In this document: piece after piece, positions 1 to 9,554 of the stretch
How the letters are laid out: every line of letters starts with the position of its first letter
Position numbering within the stretch: position 1 is the stretch's first letter
DNA from: Mesorhizobium jarvisii
GTDB taxonomy: Bacteria; Pseudomonadota; Alphaproteobacteria; Rhizobiales; Rhizobiaceae
Length of the DNA: 64,000 bases
Direction of reading: 5' to 3'
NCBI RefSeq assembly: GCF_003601985.1
Contig: NZ_QZXA01000008.1
Span: 248,001-312,000 of the forward strand
The notes under the pieces: model-generated
Seen by the model: the letters and a program-made list of their open reading frames with translations, nothing else
Database searches by the model: none
What the model was told of the DNA's origin: nothing
Program-made: the position numbers and the translations under genes

Positions 1-652
1 CGTCTACCATCCCTTCGTCGCCACGGCCGTCGATGCCGTGCGCGGCACCGGCATTCATGTCGCGGCCGTCTCCACCGCCTTTCCGCATGGCCTGGCGCCC
101 CTGTCGACCCGGCTGCAGGAAATCGAGGCTTCGGTGCGCGACGGCGCCGACGAGATCGACGTCGTCATTCCGCGCGGACTGGTGTTCGGCGCCAAGTGGC
201 GGGAGCTCTACAACGAGATCGTCTCGATGCGCGCCGCCTGCGGCGACGCGCATCTGAAGGTGATTCTGGGCACCGGTGACCTCGCCACTTTGCGCAACGT
301 CATGCTGGCCTCGATGGTGGCGATGATGGCGGGCGCCGATTTCATCAAGACCTCGACCGGCAAGGAAAGCGTCAACGCGACGCTGCCCGTTGGCCTTGCC
401 ATGGTGCGCGCCATCAGGGCCTATTTCGAGGAAACCGGCTATCTCATCGGCTTCAAGCCGGCCGGCGGCATTTCCACCGCCAAGGCCTCGCTCGACTGGC
501 TGGTGCTGATGAAGGAAGAACTCGGCCGGCCATGGCTGGAACCGGAACTGTTCCGCTTCGGCGCGTCGAGCCTTTTGACCGACATCGAGCGGCAGCTCGA
601 GCATCATCTGACCGGTCACTATTCGGCCAATCACCGCCACGCAATGGCTTGA
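1..652 (+). CDS. deoC: Deoxyribose-phosphate aldolase, 5' end missing
   Basis: A class I aldolase that splits 2-deoxyribose-5-phosphate into glyceraldehyde-3-phosphate and acetaldehyde in cytosolic deoxynucleoside catabolism. The frame is open to the left edge, so the N-terminus lies outside the window; about 216 codons are visible. The Schiff-base lysine sits in the FIKTSTGK motif (aag at 347-349), preceded by the conserved LKVILGTGDL strand and followed by the GFKPAGGI phosphate-binding segment. An aldehyde dehydrogenase follows 67 bp downstream and could oxidise the acetaldehyde formed, so the two are probably co-transcribed. The family call is secure; only the start is unknown. Confidence 0.93.
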   Translation, partial: VYHPFVATAVDAVRGTGIHVAAVSTAFPHGLAPLSTRLQEIEASVRDGADEIDVVIPRGLVFGAKWRELYNEIVSMRAACGDAHLKVILGTGDLATLRNVMLASMVAMMAGADFIKTSTGKESVNATLPVGLAMVRAIRAYFEETGYLIGFKPAGGISTAKASLDWLVLMKEELGRPWLEPELFRFGASSLLTDIERQLEHHLTGHYSANHRHAMA

Positions 653-681
653 GCACCCACCCCGATCGGCTTCGCCGGTCG

Positions 682-704
682 ACCCTCCCCGCAAGGGGGA
701 GGGT
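682..704. repeat. Small palindromic hairpin between deoC and ALDH
   Basis: ACCCTCCCC pairs with GGGGAGGGT around a short GCAAG loop. The same CTCCCC-loop-GGGGAG theme recurs in the larger hairpin elements at about 5068, 8191 and 54046, so this looks like a minimal member of a dispersed rhizobial intergenic repeat. There is no T-run, so it is unlikely to be an intrinsic terminator. Confidence 0.6.
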
Positions 705-719
705 GAAGGAGGCACCCCC

Positions 720-3092
720 ATGAATATTCTCGACCGCTATCATGCCATGGAATACGGCCCGGCGCCGGAAGCCCGCAACGAGGCCGATGCGTGGCTTGCC
801 GCGCGCGATTTCGGCAAGGCGCTGTTCATCGACGGTGCCTGGAAGGCCGCTTCCGGCGGCAAGACCTTCGACACCAGCGAGCCGTCTTCCGGCAAGCTGC
901 TGGCCAAGGTCTCCGACGCCAGTGCCGCCGACATCGACGCAGCGGTTGCGGCCGCCACCAAGGCGTTGCCGAAATGGAGCGCCAGTTCAGGCTACGCCAG
1001 GGCAAAGGTGCTCTACGCCATCGGCCGCGCCATGCAGCGGCATCAGCGCCTGTTCGCGGTGCTGGAATCGATCGACAACGGCAAGCCGATCCGCGAAAGC
1101 CGCGACATCGACGTGCCCCTGGCGATCCGCCATTTCATCCATCATGCCGGCTGGGCGCAAGCGCTGGACAAGGATTTTCCCGGCCACAAGGGCGTCGGTG
1201 TCGTCGGTCAGATCATACCGTGGAATTTCCCGCTGCTGATGCTGGCCTGGAAGATCGCACCGGCACTGGCCGCCGGCTGCACGGTGGTGCTGAAGCCTGC
1301 CGAATTCACGCCGCTCACCGCCATCCTGTTCGCCGAAATCTGCGAGCGTGCCGGCGTGCCGAAGGGCGTCGTCAACATCGTGCAGGGCGGCCCAGAGGCG
1401 GGCGCGGCCATCGTCAACCATCCCGGCATCCAGAAGATCGCCTTCACCGGCTCGTCGGAAGTCGGCAAGATCATCAGGAAAGCCACCGCCGGGTCGGGCA
1501 AAAAACTGTCGCTGGAGCTCGGCGGCAAGTCGGCCTTCATCGTCTTCGAGGATGCCGATCTCGACAGCGCCGTGGAAGGCCTGGTCGACGGCATCTGGTT
1601 CAACCAGGGCCAGGTCTGCTGCGCCGGGTCGCGGCTCCTGGTACAGGAAGGCATCGCCGAGGCCTTGATCGCCAAGGTCAAGACGCGGATGAGCCGGCTG
1701 CGCGTCGGCAGCCCGCTCGACAAGAACACCGATATCGGCCCGCTGGTCGACTTGACCCAGCTTGACCGCGTCAAAGGCCTGGTCGCCGAAGGCGCCAGGC
1801 AGGGCGCCGTCTGCTGGCAGCCGGACGCAGCACTGCCGTCTTCCGGCTACTACCATCTGCCGACACTCGCCACCGGCGTTTCGCCGGCTAATATCCTGGC
1901 GCAGGAAGAGGTGTTTGGACCGGTTCTGGCGACCATGACCTTCCGCAACACCGAGGAAGCGATCGAGCTTGCCAACAACACGCGCTATGGGCTCGCGGCG
2001 AGCGTGTGGAGCGAGAACGTCAACCTCGCCTTGCACGTGGCGCCGCAATTGAAGGCCGGCGTGGTCTGGGTCAACGGCACCAACATGTTCGACGCCGCTT
2101 GCGGCTTCGGCGGCTACCGCGAGAGCGGCTTCGGCCGCGAGGGCGGGCGCGAAGGCATGTTCGAATATCTCGCGGCAAAGCTGCCGCTCGGACCGGTCAT
2201 CAAGCCGGCGGTGGTCTCCGCGCAGCCCGTCGAGCAGGCTGACGGCGCGGCCATCGACCGCACCGCAAAACTGTTCATCGGCGGCAAGCAAATTCGGCCC
2301 GATAGCAATTATTCGCTGGCTGTCGCCACCGCCAAGGGCAAGCTGGCCGGCGAAGTCGGCTTTGGCAACCGCAAGGACATCCGTGACGCCGTCGCCGCCG
2401 CACGCGCCTGCAAGGGCTGGCCGGAAGCCACCGCCTATAACCGCTCCCAGGTGCTGTATTACCTGGCGGAGAATCTTTCCGGCCGCGCCGGCGAATTCGC
2501 CGCCCGTCTCAGTGAGCTGACCGGCGCCAACGCCAAGGCCGCGCGGGAAGAGGTAGAGCAATCCATCGAAAGGCTGTTTCTCTATGCCGGCCTCGCCGAC
2601 AAGTTCGAGGGGCGCGTGCACCAACCGCCGGCCCGCGCCGTGACGCTGGCGCTGCATGAGCCGGTCGGCGTCGTCGGCATCGTCGCGCCGGATGCCTCGC
2701 CGCTGCTCGGCCTGATCTCGCTGATCGCGCCGGCGCTGGCCATGGGCAATACGGTGGTCGCGGTGCCTTCGGAACGCTATCCGCTGCTCGCCACCGATCT
2801 CTATCAGGTCATCGAATATTCCGACGTTCCGGCCGGCGCGATCAACATTGTCACCGGCCGCACGGCGGAACTTGCCGGCGTGCTGGCCAAGCATGACGAT
2901 GTCGACGGGCTCTGGGTGTTCGCCGACGCCGAGACCTGCGCCAAGGCGGAGGTCGAATCCATCGGCAACCTCAAGCGCGTCTGGAGCGGCAATGGCCGCA
3001 GCCTCGACTGGGCATCCGACGAGGCGGCCGGCGATGCTTTCCTGCGCCGCGCCGTCGAGGTGAAGAATGTCTGGGTGCCTTACGGCGACTGA
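720..3092 (+). CDS. Two-domain aldehyde dehydrogenase (ALDH16 type)
   Basis: An NAD(P)-dependent aldehyde dehydrogenase of 790 residues, far longer than the usual ~490, made of two ALDH folds in tandem. Domain 1 (about 1-500) is complete: the IIPWNFP cofactor loop, the general-base Glu near 266 in LELGGKS, and the nucleophile Cys near 300 in GQVCCAGSR. Domain 2 (about 510-790) is degenerate. It keeps the Rossmann half, but I find no catalytic Cys motif. This is the architecture of ALDH16, whose bacterial members are known to be active through domain 1. It lies directly after deoC, so acetaldehyde is a plausible substrate by context only. A GGAGG site precedes the ATG. Confidence 0.88.
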   Translation: MNILDRYHAMEYGPAPEARNEADAWLAARDFGKALFIDGAWKAASGGKTFDTSEPSSGKLLAKVSDASAADIDAAVAAATKALPKWSASSGYARAKVLYAIGRAMQRHQRLFAVLESIDNGKPIRESRDIDVPLAIRHFIHHAGWAQALDKDFPGHKGVGVVGQIIPWNFPLLMLAWKIAPALAAGCTVVLKPAEFTPLTAILFAEICERAGVPKGVVNIVQGGPEAGAAIVNHPGIQKIAFTGSSEVGKIIRKATAGSGKKLSLELGGKSAFIVFEDADLDSAVEGLVDGIWFNQGQVCCAGSRLLVQEGIAEALIAKVKTRMSRLRVGSPLDKNTDIGPLVDLTQLDRVKGLVAEGARQGAVCWQPDAALPSSGYYHLPTLATGVSPANILAQEEVFGPVLATMTFRNTEEAIELANNTRYGLAASVWSENVNLALHVAPQLKAGVVWVNGTNMFDAACGFGGYRESGFGREGGREGMFEYLAAKLPLGPVIKPAVVSAQPVEQADGAAIDRTAKLFIGGKQIRPDSNYSLAVATAKGKLAGEVGFGNRKDIRDAVAAARACKGWPEATAYNRSQVLYYLAENLSGRAGEFAARLSELTGANAKAAREEVEQSIERLFLYAGLADKFEGRVHQPPARAVTLALHEPVGVVGIVAPDASPLLGLISLIAPALAMGNTVVAVPSERYPLLATDLYQVIEYSDVPAGAINIVTGRTAELAGVLAKHDDVDGLWVFADAETCAKAEVESIGNLKRVWSGNGRSLDWASDEAAGDAFLRRAVEVKNVWVPYGD

Positions 3093-3281
3093 CATTTCCA
3101 GACTGTCGCAATGGTGATCGTGTTCGGGCTTGACGCCCGGACACATGTTCTTTAACGAGAAAAAACATCTTTATCAGTGAACTGGCTGCGACACAGGCCG
3201 CACAATCGAGCCTGACTGGCACATGACGCCTTGGCCGGCCGCCGATAAAGGCAGTTGACCCAAGCAGGCGAGGAAAGAAGC

Positions 3282-4013
3282 ATGGCGGATCTGGCAGGCA
3301 AGGTGGTTGTCATCACGGCGGCGGCGCAAGGCATCGGCAAGGCGAGCGCGCTGGCCTTCGCCAAGACTGGAGCCACCGTCCACGCCACCGACATCAACGA
3401 GACGCTTCTCGCCGAACTCGCCAAGACGCCAGGGATCAAGACCCGCAAGCTCGATGTGCTCAACGACGAGGCGGTCAACGCCGCCTTCGCCGAGATCGGC
3501 CGCGTCGACGTGCTGTTCAACTGCGCCGGCTTCGTCCATTCCGGCTCGATCCTGGAGATGAAGGATGGCGATCTCGATTTCGCCTTCAACCTCAATGTCC
3601 GCGCCATGATCCGCACCATCAGGGCCGTGCTGCCCGGTATGCTGGAGCGCGGCGACGGATCGATCGTCAACATGTCTTCGGTCGCCGGCGCCGGCAAAGG
3701 CGTGCCGAACCGCTTTGCCTATGGCGTTACCAAGGCCGCTGTCATCGGCCTGACCAAGGCGATTGCCGCCGACTATGTCGGCAAGGGCATACGCTGCAAC
3801 GCCATCTGCCCCGGCACGGTCGAGAGCCCGTCGCTGCAGGACCGCATGCATGCGCAAGGCGACTACGAAGCCGCCCGCGCCGCCTTCATCGCCCGCCAGC
3901 CGATGGGCCGGCTCGGTACGCCGGAGGAAATCGCCGATCTCGCCGTCTATCTGGCCGGCGCAACCTACACGTCCGGACAGGCCTATAATATCGACGGCGG
4001 CTGGTCGATCTGA
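3282..4013 (+). CDS. Short-chain dehydrogenase (2-keto-3-deoxy-L-sugar-acid dehydrogenase-like)
   Basis: A 243-residue NAD(P)-dependent SDR of the DHRS6/BDH2-like group. The cofactor loop reads TAAAQGIG, the NCAG strand follows, and the catalytic Ser and YGVTK dyad are present, as is the C-terminal GQAYNIDGGWS motif. The ATG is chosen because GAGGAAAG lies just upstream; an in-frame TTG 27 bases earlier has no such site. The next gene is a fumarylacetoacetate-hydrolase-like protein. This pairing is typical of the oxidative branch of L-fucose/L-rhamnose breakdown, where 2-keto-3-deoxy-L-fuconate (or rhamnonate) is oxidised to the 2,4-diketo acid and then hydrolysed. The substrate is inferred from that pairing; no sugar-acid dehydratase is visible here. 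Confidence 0.8.
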   Translation: MADLAGKVVVITAAAQGIGKASALAFAKTGATVHATDINETLLAELAKTPGIKTRKLDVLNDEAVNAAFAEIGRVDVLFNCAGFVHSGSILEMKDGDLDFAFNLNVRAMIRTIRAVLPGMLERGDGSIVNMSSVAGAGKGVPNRFAYGVTKAAVIGLTKAIAADYVGKGIRCNAICPGTVESPSLQDRMHAQGDYEAARAAFIARQPMGRLGTPEEIADLAVYLAGATYTSGQAYNIDGGWSI

Positions 4014-4206
4014 GATCGGGCTGCGCCCTAACGTTTGCCGCGGATCGGGAAGTCTGAAATTCCGGCGCGCCGGCCCGCCCAACAGCTGTCCGAGCTTGCC
4101 CGGGAAGAGGTCGATGGGTACGGTCCGCCCGGCTCCTCGGGGAGCCATCGCCTCGGGCGGAGAGTTTGCAAAAGGTCGCGAGGCCGCAACCAGGAGAAGG
4201 ATTTAG

Positions 4207-5052
4207 ATGAAACTGCTGCGCTATGGCGAGGTGGGGAGCGAACGCCCCGGCCTGCTCGATGCGGATGGAACGATCCGCGATCTCTCCGCCCATGTCGCCG
4301 ACATTGCCGGCACCACGCTTCATCCGGCCTCGCTGGAGATGCTGGGCAAGCTTGATCCGAAGTCGCTGCCGGTGGTTTCCGGCAAGCCTCGCCTCGGCGC
4401 CTGCGTTGGCGGCACCGGAAAATTCATCTGCATCGGCCTCAACTACTCCGACCACGCCGCCGAAACCGGCGCCACCGTGCCGCCGGAACCGATCATCTTC
4501 ATGAAGGCAAGCTCGGCCATTGTCGGTCCGGATGACGACGTGCTGATCCCGCGCGGCTCTGAAAAGACCGACTGGGAAGTCGAGCTCGCCGTGGTTATCG
4601 GCAAGACGGCAAAGTATGTCAGCGAAGCCGATGCGCTGGATTATGTCGCCGGCTACGCCGTTGCGCATGACGTCTCCGAGCGTGCTTTCCAGGCCGAGCG
4701 CCAGGGCCAGTGGACCAAGGGCAAGAGCTGCGACACGTTCGGCCCGACCGGCCCGTGGCTGGTGACCAAGGACGAAGTCGCCGATCCGCAGAACCTGAAG
4801 ATGTGGCTGACCGTCAACGGCAAGACCATGCAGAACGGCTCGACCAAGACCATGGTCTACGGCGTCAAATATCTGGTGTCCTATCTTAGCCAGTTCATGT
4901 CGCTGCATCCCGGCGACATCATTTCGACAGGTACCCCGCCCGGCGTTGGGCTGGGCATGAAACCGCCGGTGTTCCTCAGGGCTGGCGATGTGGTGGAACT
5001 GGGCATCGAGGGCCTGGGCCAGCAGAAGCAGACGTTCAAGGCTGATTTGTAG
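4207..5052 (+). CDS. Fumarylacetoacetate hydrolase family protein (diketo-deoxy sugar-acid hydrolase-like)
   Basis: A 281-residue FAH-fold enzyme cleaving C-C bonds of beta-diketo acids. It has the short N-terminal cap (MKLLRYG start), the core entry FICIGLNYSDHA, the metal-ligand region EVELAVVIG, DVSERAFQ, and the GDIISTGTPPGVG signature. AGGAGAAGG precedes the ATG. The 193-bp gap from the SDR holds nothing I recognise. Within the family its closest match in my memory is the 2,4-diketo-3-deoxy-L-fuconate/rhamnonate hydrolase group, which splits the diketo acid into pyruvate and lactate. This agrees with the SDR before it, although ureidoglycolate lyase-like annotations are common for such proteins. 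Confidence 0.82.
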   Translation: MKLLRYGEVGSERPGLLDADGTIRDLSAHVADIAGTTLHPASLEMLGKLDPKSLPVVSGKPRLGACVGGTGKFICIGLNYSDHAAETGATVPPEPIIFMKASSAIVGPDDDVLIPRGSEKTDWEVELAVVIGKTAKYVSEADALDYVAGYAVAHDVSERAFQAERQGQWTKGKSCDTFGPTGPWLVTKDEVADPQNLKMWLTVNGKTMQNGSTKTMVYGVKYLVSYLSQFMSLHPGDIISTGTPPGVGLGMKPPVFLRAGDVVELGIEGLGQQKQTFKADL

Positions 5053-5067
5053 GCGGCGGCTCCTGAC

Positions 5068-5213
5068 CTTCTCCCCTCGCGGGAGAAGGTGGCCTCGCGA
5101 AGCGAGTCGGATGAGGGGTGCTCCAGGGAACGCCGACGCCTCACTTCGCTGGAGCACCCCTTATCCGTCTCGGCGCTGCGCGCCGATCCACCTTCCCCCA
5201 CAAGGGGGGGGAA
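5068..5213. repeat. Large inverted-repeat intergenic element (RIME-like)
   Basis: The left arm begins CCTTCTCCCCTCGCGGGAG and carries GGATGAGGGGTGCTCCAG; the right arm is its imperfect reverse complement, starting CTGGAGCACCCCTTATCC and ending in a CTTCCCCC-type run. The element fills the gap between the convergent FAH and ABC-ATPase genes. It shares its core with the element at 54046-54197. Such palindromic mosaic elements are common between rhizobial genes. Confidence 0.75.
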
Positions 5214-5232
5214 GGAAGAGCGCGGTCCCGCG

Positions 5233-6231
<999 letters not shown>

Positions 6232-6247
6232 AATATTGTTCCTAGCT

Positions 6248-7309
6248 TTAGAGTTTGACGGCTGCGCCGCTGCGCACGCTCTCGTCGGCGGCAAGGCAGA
6301 CGGCGAGCGACTTGACCGCGTCGTCCATGTGGCGGGTGAGATCCATGTCCTCGCGGATCGCCTTCAGCACGAAGGCCTGTTCGAGATCGCAGAGGTCCTG
6401 GTGGCCGGGTTCGCCTGCCATGGACAGCATCTCGTCCGCCTTGACAAACTTGCCGTCCGGGCCGGTCGCCGCACTGTGCAGCCGGATGGTCGAGGTCTTG
6501 GTATGGGTGTCGATGTCGTCGGACTTCACACCTTCCTTCATGACGATCGACACGCAGCCATTCGGCGAGATGACGTCCTTCACGAAGAAGGCGGTTTCGG
6601 AAATCATCGGCCCCCAGCCGGCTTCGTACCAGCCGACCGAGCCGTCATCGAACAGCACCTGCAAGTGGCCGTAATTGTACATGGTCGGCGCGACCTCCTG
6701 CGTCAGCCGCACGCCCATGCCGCGCACCTCGACCGGCCTGGCATCGGTGATCTGCAGCATGACGTCGAGATAGTGGACGCCGCAGTCGACGATCGGCGAG
6801 GTCGTCTGCATCAGCTGCTTGTGCGTCTCCCAGGTAGGGCCTGCGGATTGCTGGTTGAGGTTCATGCGGAAGACGTAGGGGCCGCCGAGCTTGCGCGCCT
6901 CGGCGATCAGCCTGATCCAGGACGGGTGGTGGCGCAAGATATAGCCGATCACCAGTTTCTTGCCGTTGGCCTTGGCGGCCGCGACGACACGTTTGGCGTC
7001 GGCCACCGTCGTTGCCAGCGGCTTTTCGACGAAGACATGGCAGCCGGCCTCGAGCGCCTTCACCGCATAGTCGGCATGGCTGTCGGAATAGGTGGCGACG
7101 CAGGCGACATCGGGCTTTTCGTCGCGCAGCGCCTCGTCGAAAGACCGCCTGATGCCATAGGCTGACAGGCCGTCCGGCAGCGGTACGTCGGAGCGGTTGA
7201 CGAGGGCTGCGATCTCGAAGCCCGGATTGGTGTGATAGGCCAGCGCATGGCTGCGGCCCATATTGCCGAGCCCGGCGACGACGACGCGAAGAGGCTTTTG
7301 CGAACTCAC
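6248..7309 (-). CDS. Gfo/Idh/MocA family oxidoreductase
   Basis: A 353-residue NAD(P)-dependent sugar dehydrogenase-like protein. The Rossmann motif VAGLGNMGRSHA is at the N-terminus, the family hallmark VEKPLA lies near residue 95, and a C-terminal alpha/beta domain contains the DCGVHYLD segment. The start is a GTG within GTGA, overlapping the stop of the upstream permease, a classical translational coupling. Its place inside an ABC importer operon suggests it modifies the imported sugar or a derivative, for example by oxidation at C1 or C3. The substrate cannot be read from the sequence. Confidence 0.88.
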   Translation of the reverse strand: MSSQKPLRVVVAGLGNMGRSHALAYHTNPGFEIAALVNRSDVPLPDGLSAYGIRRSFDEALRDEKPDVACVATYSDSHADYAVKALEAGCHVFVEKPLATTVADAKRVVAAAKANGKKLVIGYILRHHPSWIRLIAEARKLGGPYVFRMNLNQQSAGPTWETHKQLMQTTSPIVDCGVHYLDVMLQITDARPVEVRGMGVRLTQEVAPTMYNYGHLQVLFDDGSVGWYEAGWGPMISETAFFVKDVISPNGCVSIVMKEGVKSDDIDTHTKTSTIRLHSAATGPDGKFVKADEMLSMAGEPGHQDLCDLEQAFVLKAIREDMDLTRHMDDAVKSLAVCLAADESVRSGAAVKL

Positions 7310-8145
7310 TTGACGGCTCCCGACGTAATGCCGCGGATCAGCTGCCGCGAGAAGATGACGTAGAGGATCAGCACCGGCATGATCGCCAGCGAGAGTGCGG
7401 CCAGGATGGCGTTCCAGTTGGTGACGAACTGGCCGAGGAAGAGCTGCGCGCCGAGCGTCACCGTCTTGGTCTCTTCCGACGGCGCCAGGATCAGCGGAAA
7501 CCACAGATCGTTCCAGATCGGGATCATGGTGAAGACGGCGACCGTCGCCATCGAAGGCCGCACCAGCGGGAGCACCAGCCGGAAGAAGATGGTGTATTCC
7601 GATAGGCCGTCGATGCGGCCGGCATTCTTCAAATCGTCGGACACCTGCTTCATGAATTCCGACAGGATGAAGACGGCGAGCGGCAGGCCTTGCGCGGTGT
7701 AGACCAGGATCAGCGCCGTCAGCGTGTTGACCAGCCCGCTCGCCACCATCAATTGCAGGATGGCGACGGTACCCAGCCGGATCGGGATCATGATGCCGAG
7801 CGCCAGATAGAGTCCCATCAGCGAATTGCCACGGAAGCGGTATTCCGACAGCGCAAATGCCGCCATGGCGCCGAACAAAAGCACGAAGAACAGCGAGGCG
7901 ACGGTGACGACGAGGCTGTTCTGGAAATAGTGGATGAAGTCGCCCTGGCCGATGACGGTGGTGTAGCCGATCAGGTCGAAGGTTTTTGGCGTCGGCGGCG
8001 TCAGCGGCGCGCCGAAAATGCCGGCGCGGGACTTGAACGAATTCATGATGACAAGGATCACCGGAAACAGCGCGATCGCCGTGTAGGTCAAAAGGATCGC
8101 GTGAGCGCCGATGGTGCGGGGCAGCGAACGGGTAGCGGTGCTCAT
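7306..8145 (-). CDS. Carbohydrate ABC transporter permease (MalG type)
   Basis: An inner-membrane subunit of 279 residues with about six hydrophobic segments. The EAA-type cytoplasmic loop lies around NAGRIDGLSEYTIFFRLVLP, which contacts the ATPase. The short N-terminus before the first TM segment and the C-terminal ITSGAVK tail are typical of the second permease in CUT1 systems. CAGGAGACC precedes the ATG. A hairpin element separates it from the other permease gene, and it overlaps the oxidoreductase start by four bases. Confidence 0.92.
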   Translation of the reverse strand: MSTATRSLPRTIGAHAILLTYTAIALFPVILVIMNSFKSRAGIFGAPLTPPTPKTFDLIGYTTVIGQGDFIHYFQNSLVVTVASLFFVLLFGAMAAFALSEYRFRGNSLMGLYLALGIMIPIRLGTVAILQLMVASGLVNTLTALILVYTAQGLPLAVFILSEFMKQVSDDLKNAGRIDGLSEYTIFFRLVLPLVRPSMATVAVFTMIPIWNDLWFPLILAPSEETKTVTLGAQLFLGQFVTNWNAILAALSLAIMPVLILYVIFSRQLIRGITSGAVK

Positions 8146-8190
8146 TGGAAGGTCTCCTGGACAATCGCGATCCGTGAGGTCGGCGCCCAG

Positions 8191-8350
8191 GCACCCCCCT
8201 CTGCCCTGCCGGGCATCTCCCCCGCAAGGGGGGAGATTGGCAGCTTTTGCGTTGCCGCACGTCTTGCAACGCTGGAGATTGGCGAAGGCCGAAATGACAT
8301 CCGATCTCCCCCCTTGCGGGGGAGATGGCCGGCAGGCCAGAGGGGGGTGT
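8191..8350. repeat. 160-bp MITE-like element with ~48-bp terminal inverted repeats
   Basis: Both ends carry CACCCCCCTCT followed by a CTGCCGG...CATCTCCCCC-GCAAGGGGGGAGAT block, in inverted orientation and differing at only a few positions. The centre (~64 bp) is not repeated. The element lies inside the operon between the two permease genes, so its transcript would fold into a long hairpin. No open reading frame of its own was seen. Confidence 0.8.
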
Positions 8351-8372
8351 TCAGCCGTAACATATCCACCCC

Positions 8373-9302
8373 TCAGAACTGGTAGCGACGCAGGCGCGTC
8401 TGGACGAGGAAGAGGTAGACGCAGACGCCGCCGAGGATGATCAGGAACATCATCGTGGCGATCGCCGCCCCCATATTGGGATCGCCGACCTGCAGCTGGA
8501 AGCCGAAGAAGGCGCGGTAGAGGAAGGTGCCGAGAATGTCGGTCGAATAGTTCGGTCCGGCGAGCGCGCCTTGCGCGGTGTAGATCAGGTCGAAGGCGTT
8601 GAAATTGCCGACGAAGGTGAGGATCGAGATGATGCCGATCGACGGCAGGATCAGCGGCAGCTTGATCTTCCAGAATTGCGACATGCCGGTGATGCCGTCG
8701 CATTCGGCGGCCTCGATCACCTCTTCGGGAATCGACAGCAGGGCGGCGTAGATCAGCATCATCGGGATGCCGACGAACTGCCACACCGAGATCAGGCTGA
8801 GCGCGGTCAGCGCGTACTGCTCCTTGCCGAGCCAGGGCGTGAACAGGCTTTTCAGGCCGATAAGGTCCATCATATGCGGCGCCACGCCCCACAGCGGCGA
8901 CAGGATCAGCTTCCAGGCGAAGCCGACGATGACGAAGGACAGGATGGTCGGCACGAAGATCGCCGTGCGGTAGAAGGCCGCGAATCTAAGCCTCGGGCTG
9001 GACAAGAGGGCGGCCAGCATGACGCCGATCGGGTTCTGCACCAGCATATGGATGATGAAGAACCAGACATTGTTGCGCAGCGCATTCCAGAAATTCACCG
9101 ACCAGTTGGGGTCGCCGAACAGGGTGCGGAAATTGTCCAGACCGACAAAGACCTGGTGCTGCTCGATGTTGCGGAACAGCGAGAGCTGCAGCGTGCCGGC
9201 AAGCGGCAGGATCATGATCGCCGTATAGACGAGCACGGCCGGCGCCAGGAAGATGGCGATGTGCCAGCGAAACGGTCTTTTCGGGCTGATATCTGCGGCC
9301 AT
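8373..9302 (-). CDS. Carbohydrate ABC transporter permease (MalF type)
   Basis: A 309-residue inner-membrane permease. A first TM segment follows a short basic N-terminus (PKRPFRWH), then comes a periplasmic loop with GLDNFRTLF, a marker of the UgpA/MalF family, and then five further TM segments. The EAA loop is EAAECDGITGMSQFWKIKLP, close to consensus. It pairs with the MalG-type permease downstream. The start is the ATG in GAACTCATGG; a longer open frame upstream has no convincing ribosome site. The 252-bp gap from the binding-protein gene contains a strong hairpin. Confidence 0.92.
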   Translation of the reverse strand: MAADISPKRPFRWHIAIFLAPAVLVYTAIMILPLAGTLQLSLFRNIEQHQVFVGLDNFRTLFGDPNWSVNFWNALRNNVWFFIIHMLVQNPIGVMLAALLSSPRLRFAAFYRTAIFVPTILSFVIVGFAWKLILSPLWGVAPHMMDLIGLKSLFTPWLGKEQYALTALSLISVWQFVGIPMMLIYAALLSIPEEVIEAAECDGITGMSQFWKIKLPLILPSIGIISILTFVGNFNAFDLIYTAQGALAGPNYSTDILGTFLYRAFFGFQLQVGDPNMGAAIATMMFLIILGGVCVYLFLVQTRLRRYQF

Positions 9303-9509
9303 GAGTTCGGTTCCCGCCGTCTCTCGGTTCCAGACGATGTTGTTGCTAGATGATGCCTCGATGCACGGCCCCGACGTCCTTGCCCGGTGCGGCAAGAACA
9401 AAGGCCTCGACTGATCAGCTAGCGTTCCCCAAGACGAGCAAGGGTAAGGCCGCGAGGCGGTGCCGACAATCGCTATCTGAACGGACTTATTCTGAAGGCC
9501 AGGGTATCC

Positions 9510-9541
9510 GGAACCGGCCAGGCATGCGCCCGGCCGGCTCC
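9510..9541 (-). other. Intercistronic hairpin after the binding-protein gene
   Basis: GGAACCGGCC pairs with GGCCGGCTCC around a 12-base loop. It sits just after the stop of the binding-protein gene and has no T-run on the leftward strand. In ABC importer operons such hairpins often protect the upstream mRNA and raise binding-protein levels over permeases; that role here is inference. Nothing else is recognisable in the 252-bp gap. Confidence 0.5.
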
Positions 9542-9554
9542 GTTGCCTGAGCTC

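Noticed and set aside
3122..3142. Hairpin GTTCGGGC-TTGAC-GCCCGGAC as terminator after the aldehyde dehydrogenase
   Set aside because: The stem is reasonable but no T-run follows directly, so intrinsic termination is not supported.
987..3146. 719-codon leftward open frame
   Set aside because: It is fully antisense to the aldehyde dehydrogenase, has no family motif, and is explained by high-GC codon use that leaves the complementary frame free of stops.
6248..8269. Single 673-codon gene covering the oxidoreductase and upstream DNA
   Set aside because: The upstream part is out of frame with, and antisense-free shadow of, the MalG-type permease. The GTGA overlap defines the true oxidoreductase start.
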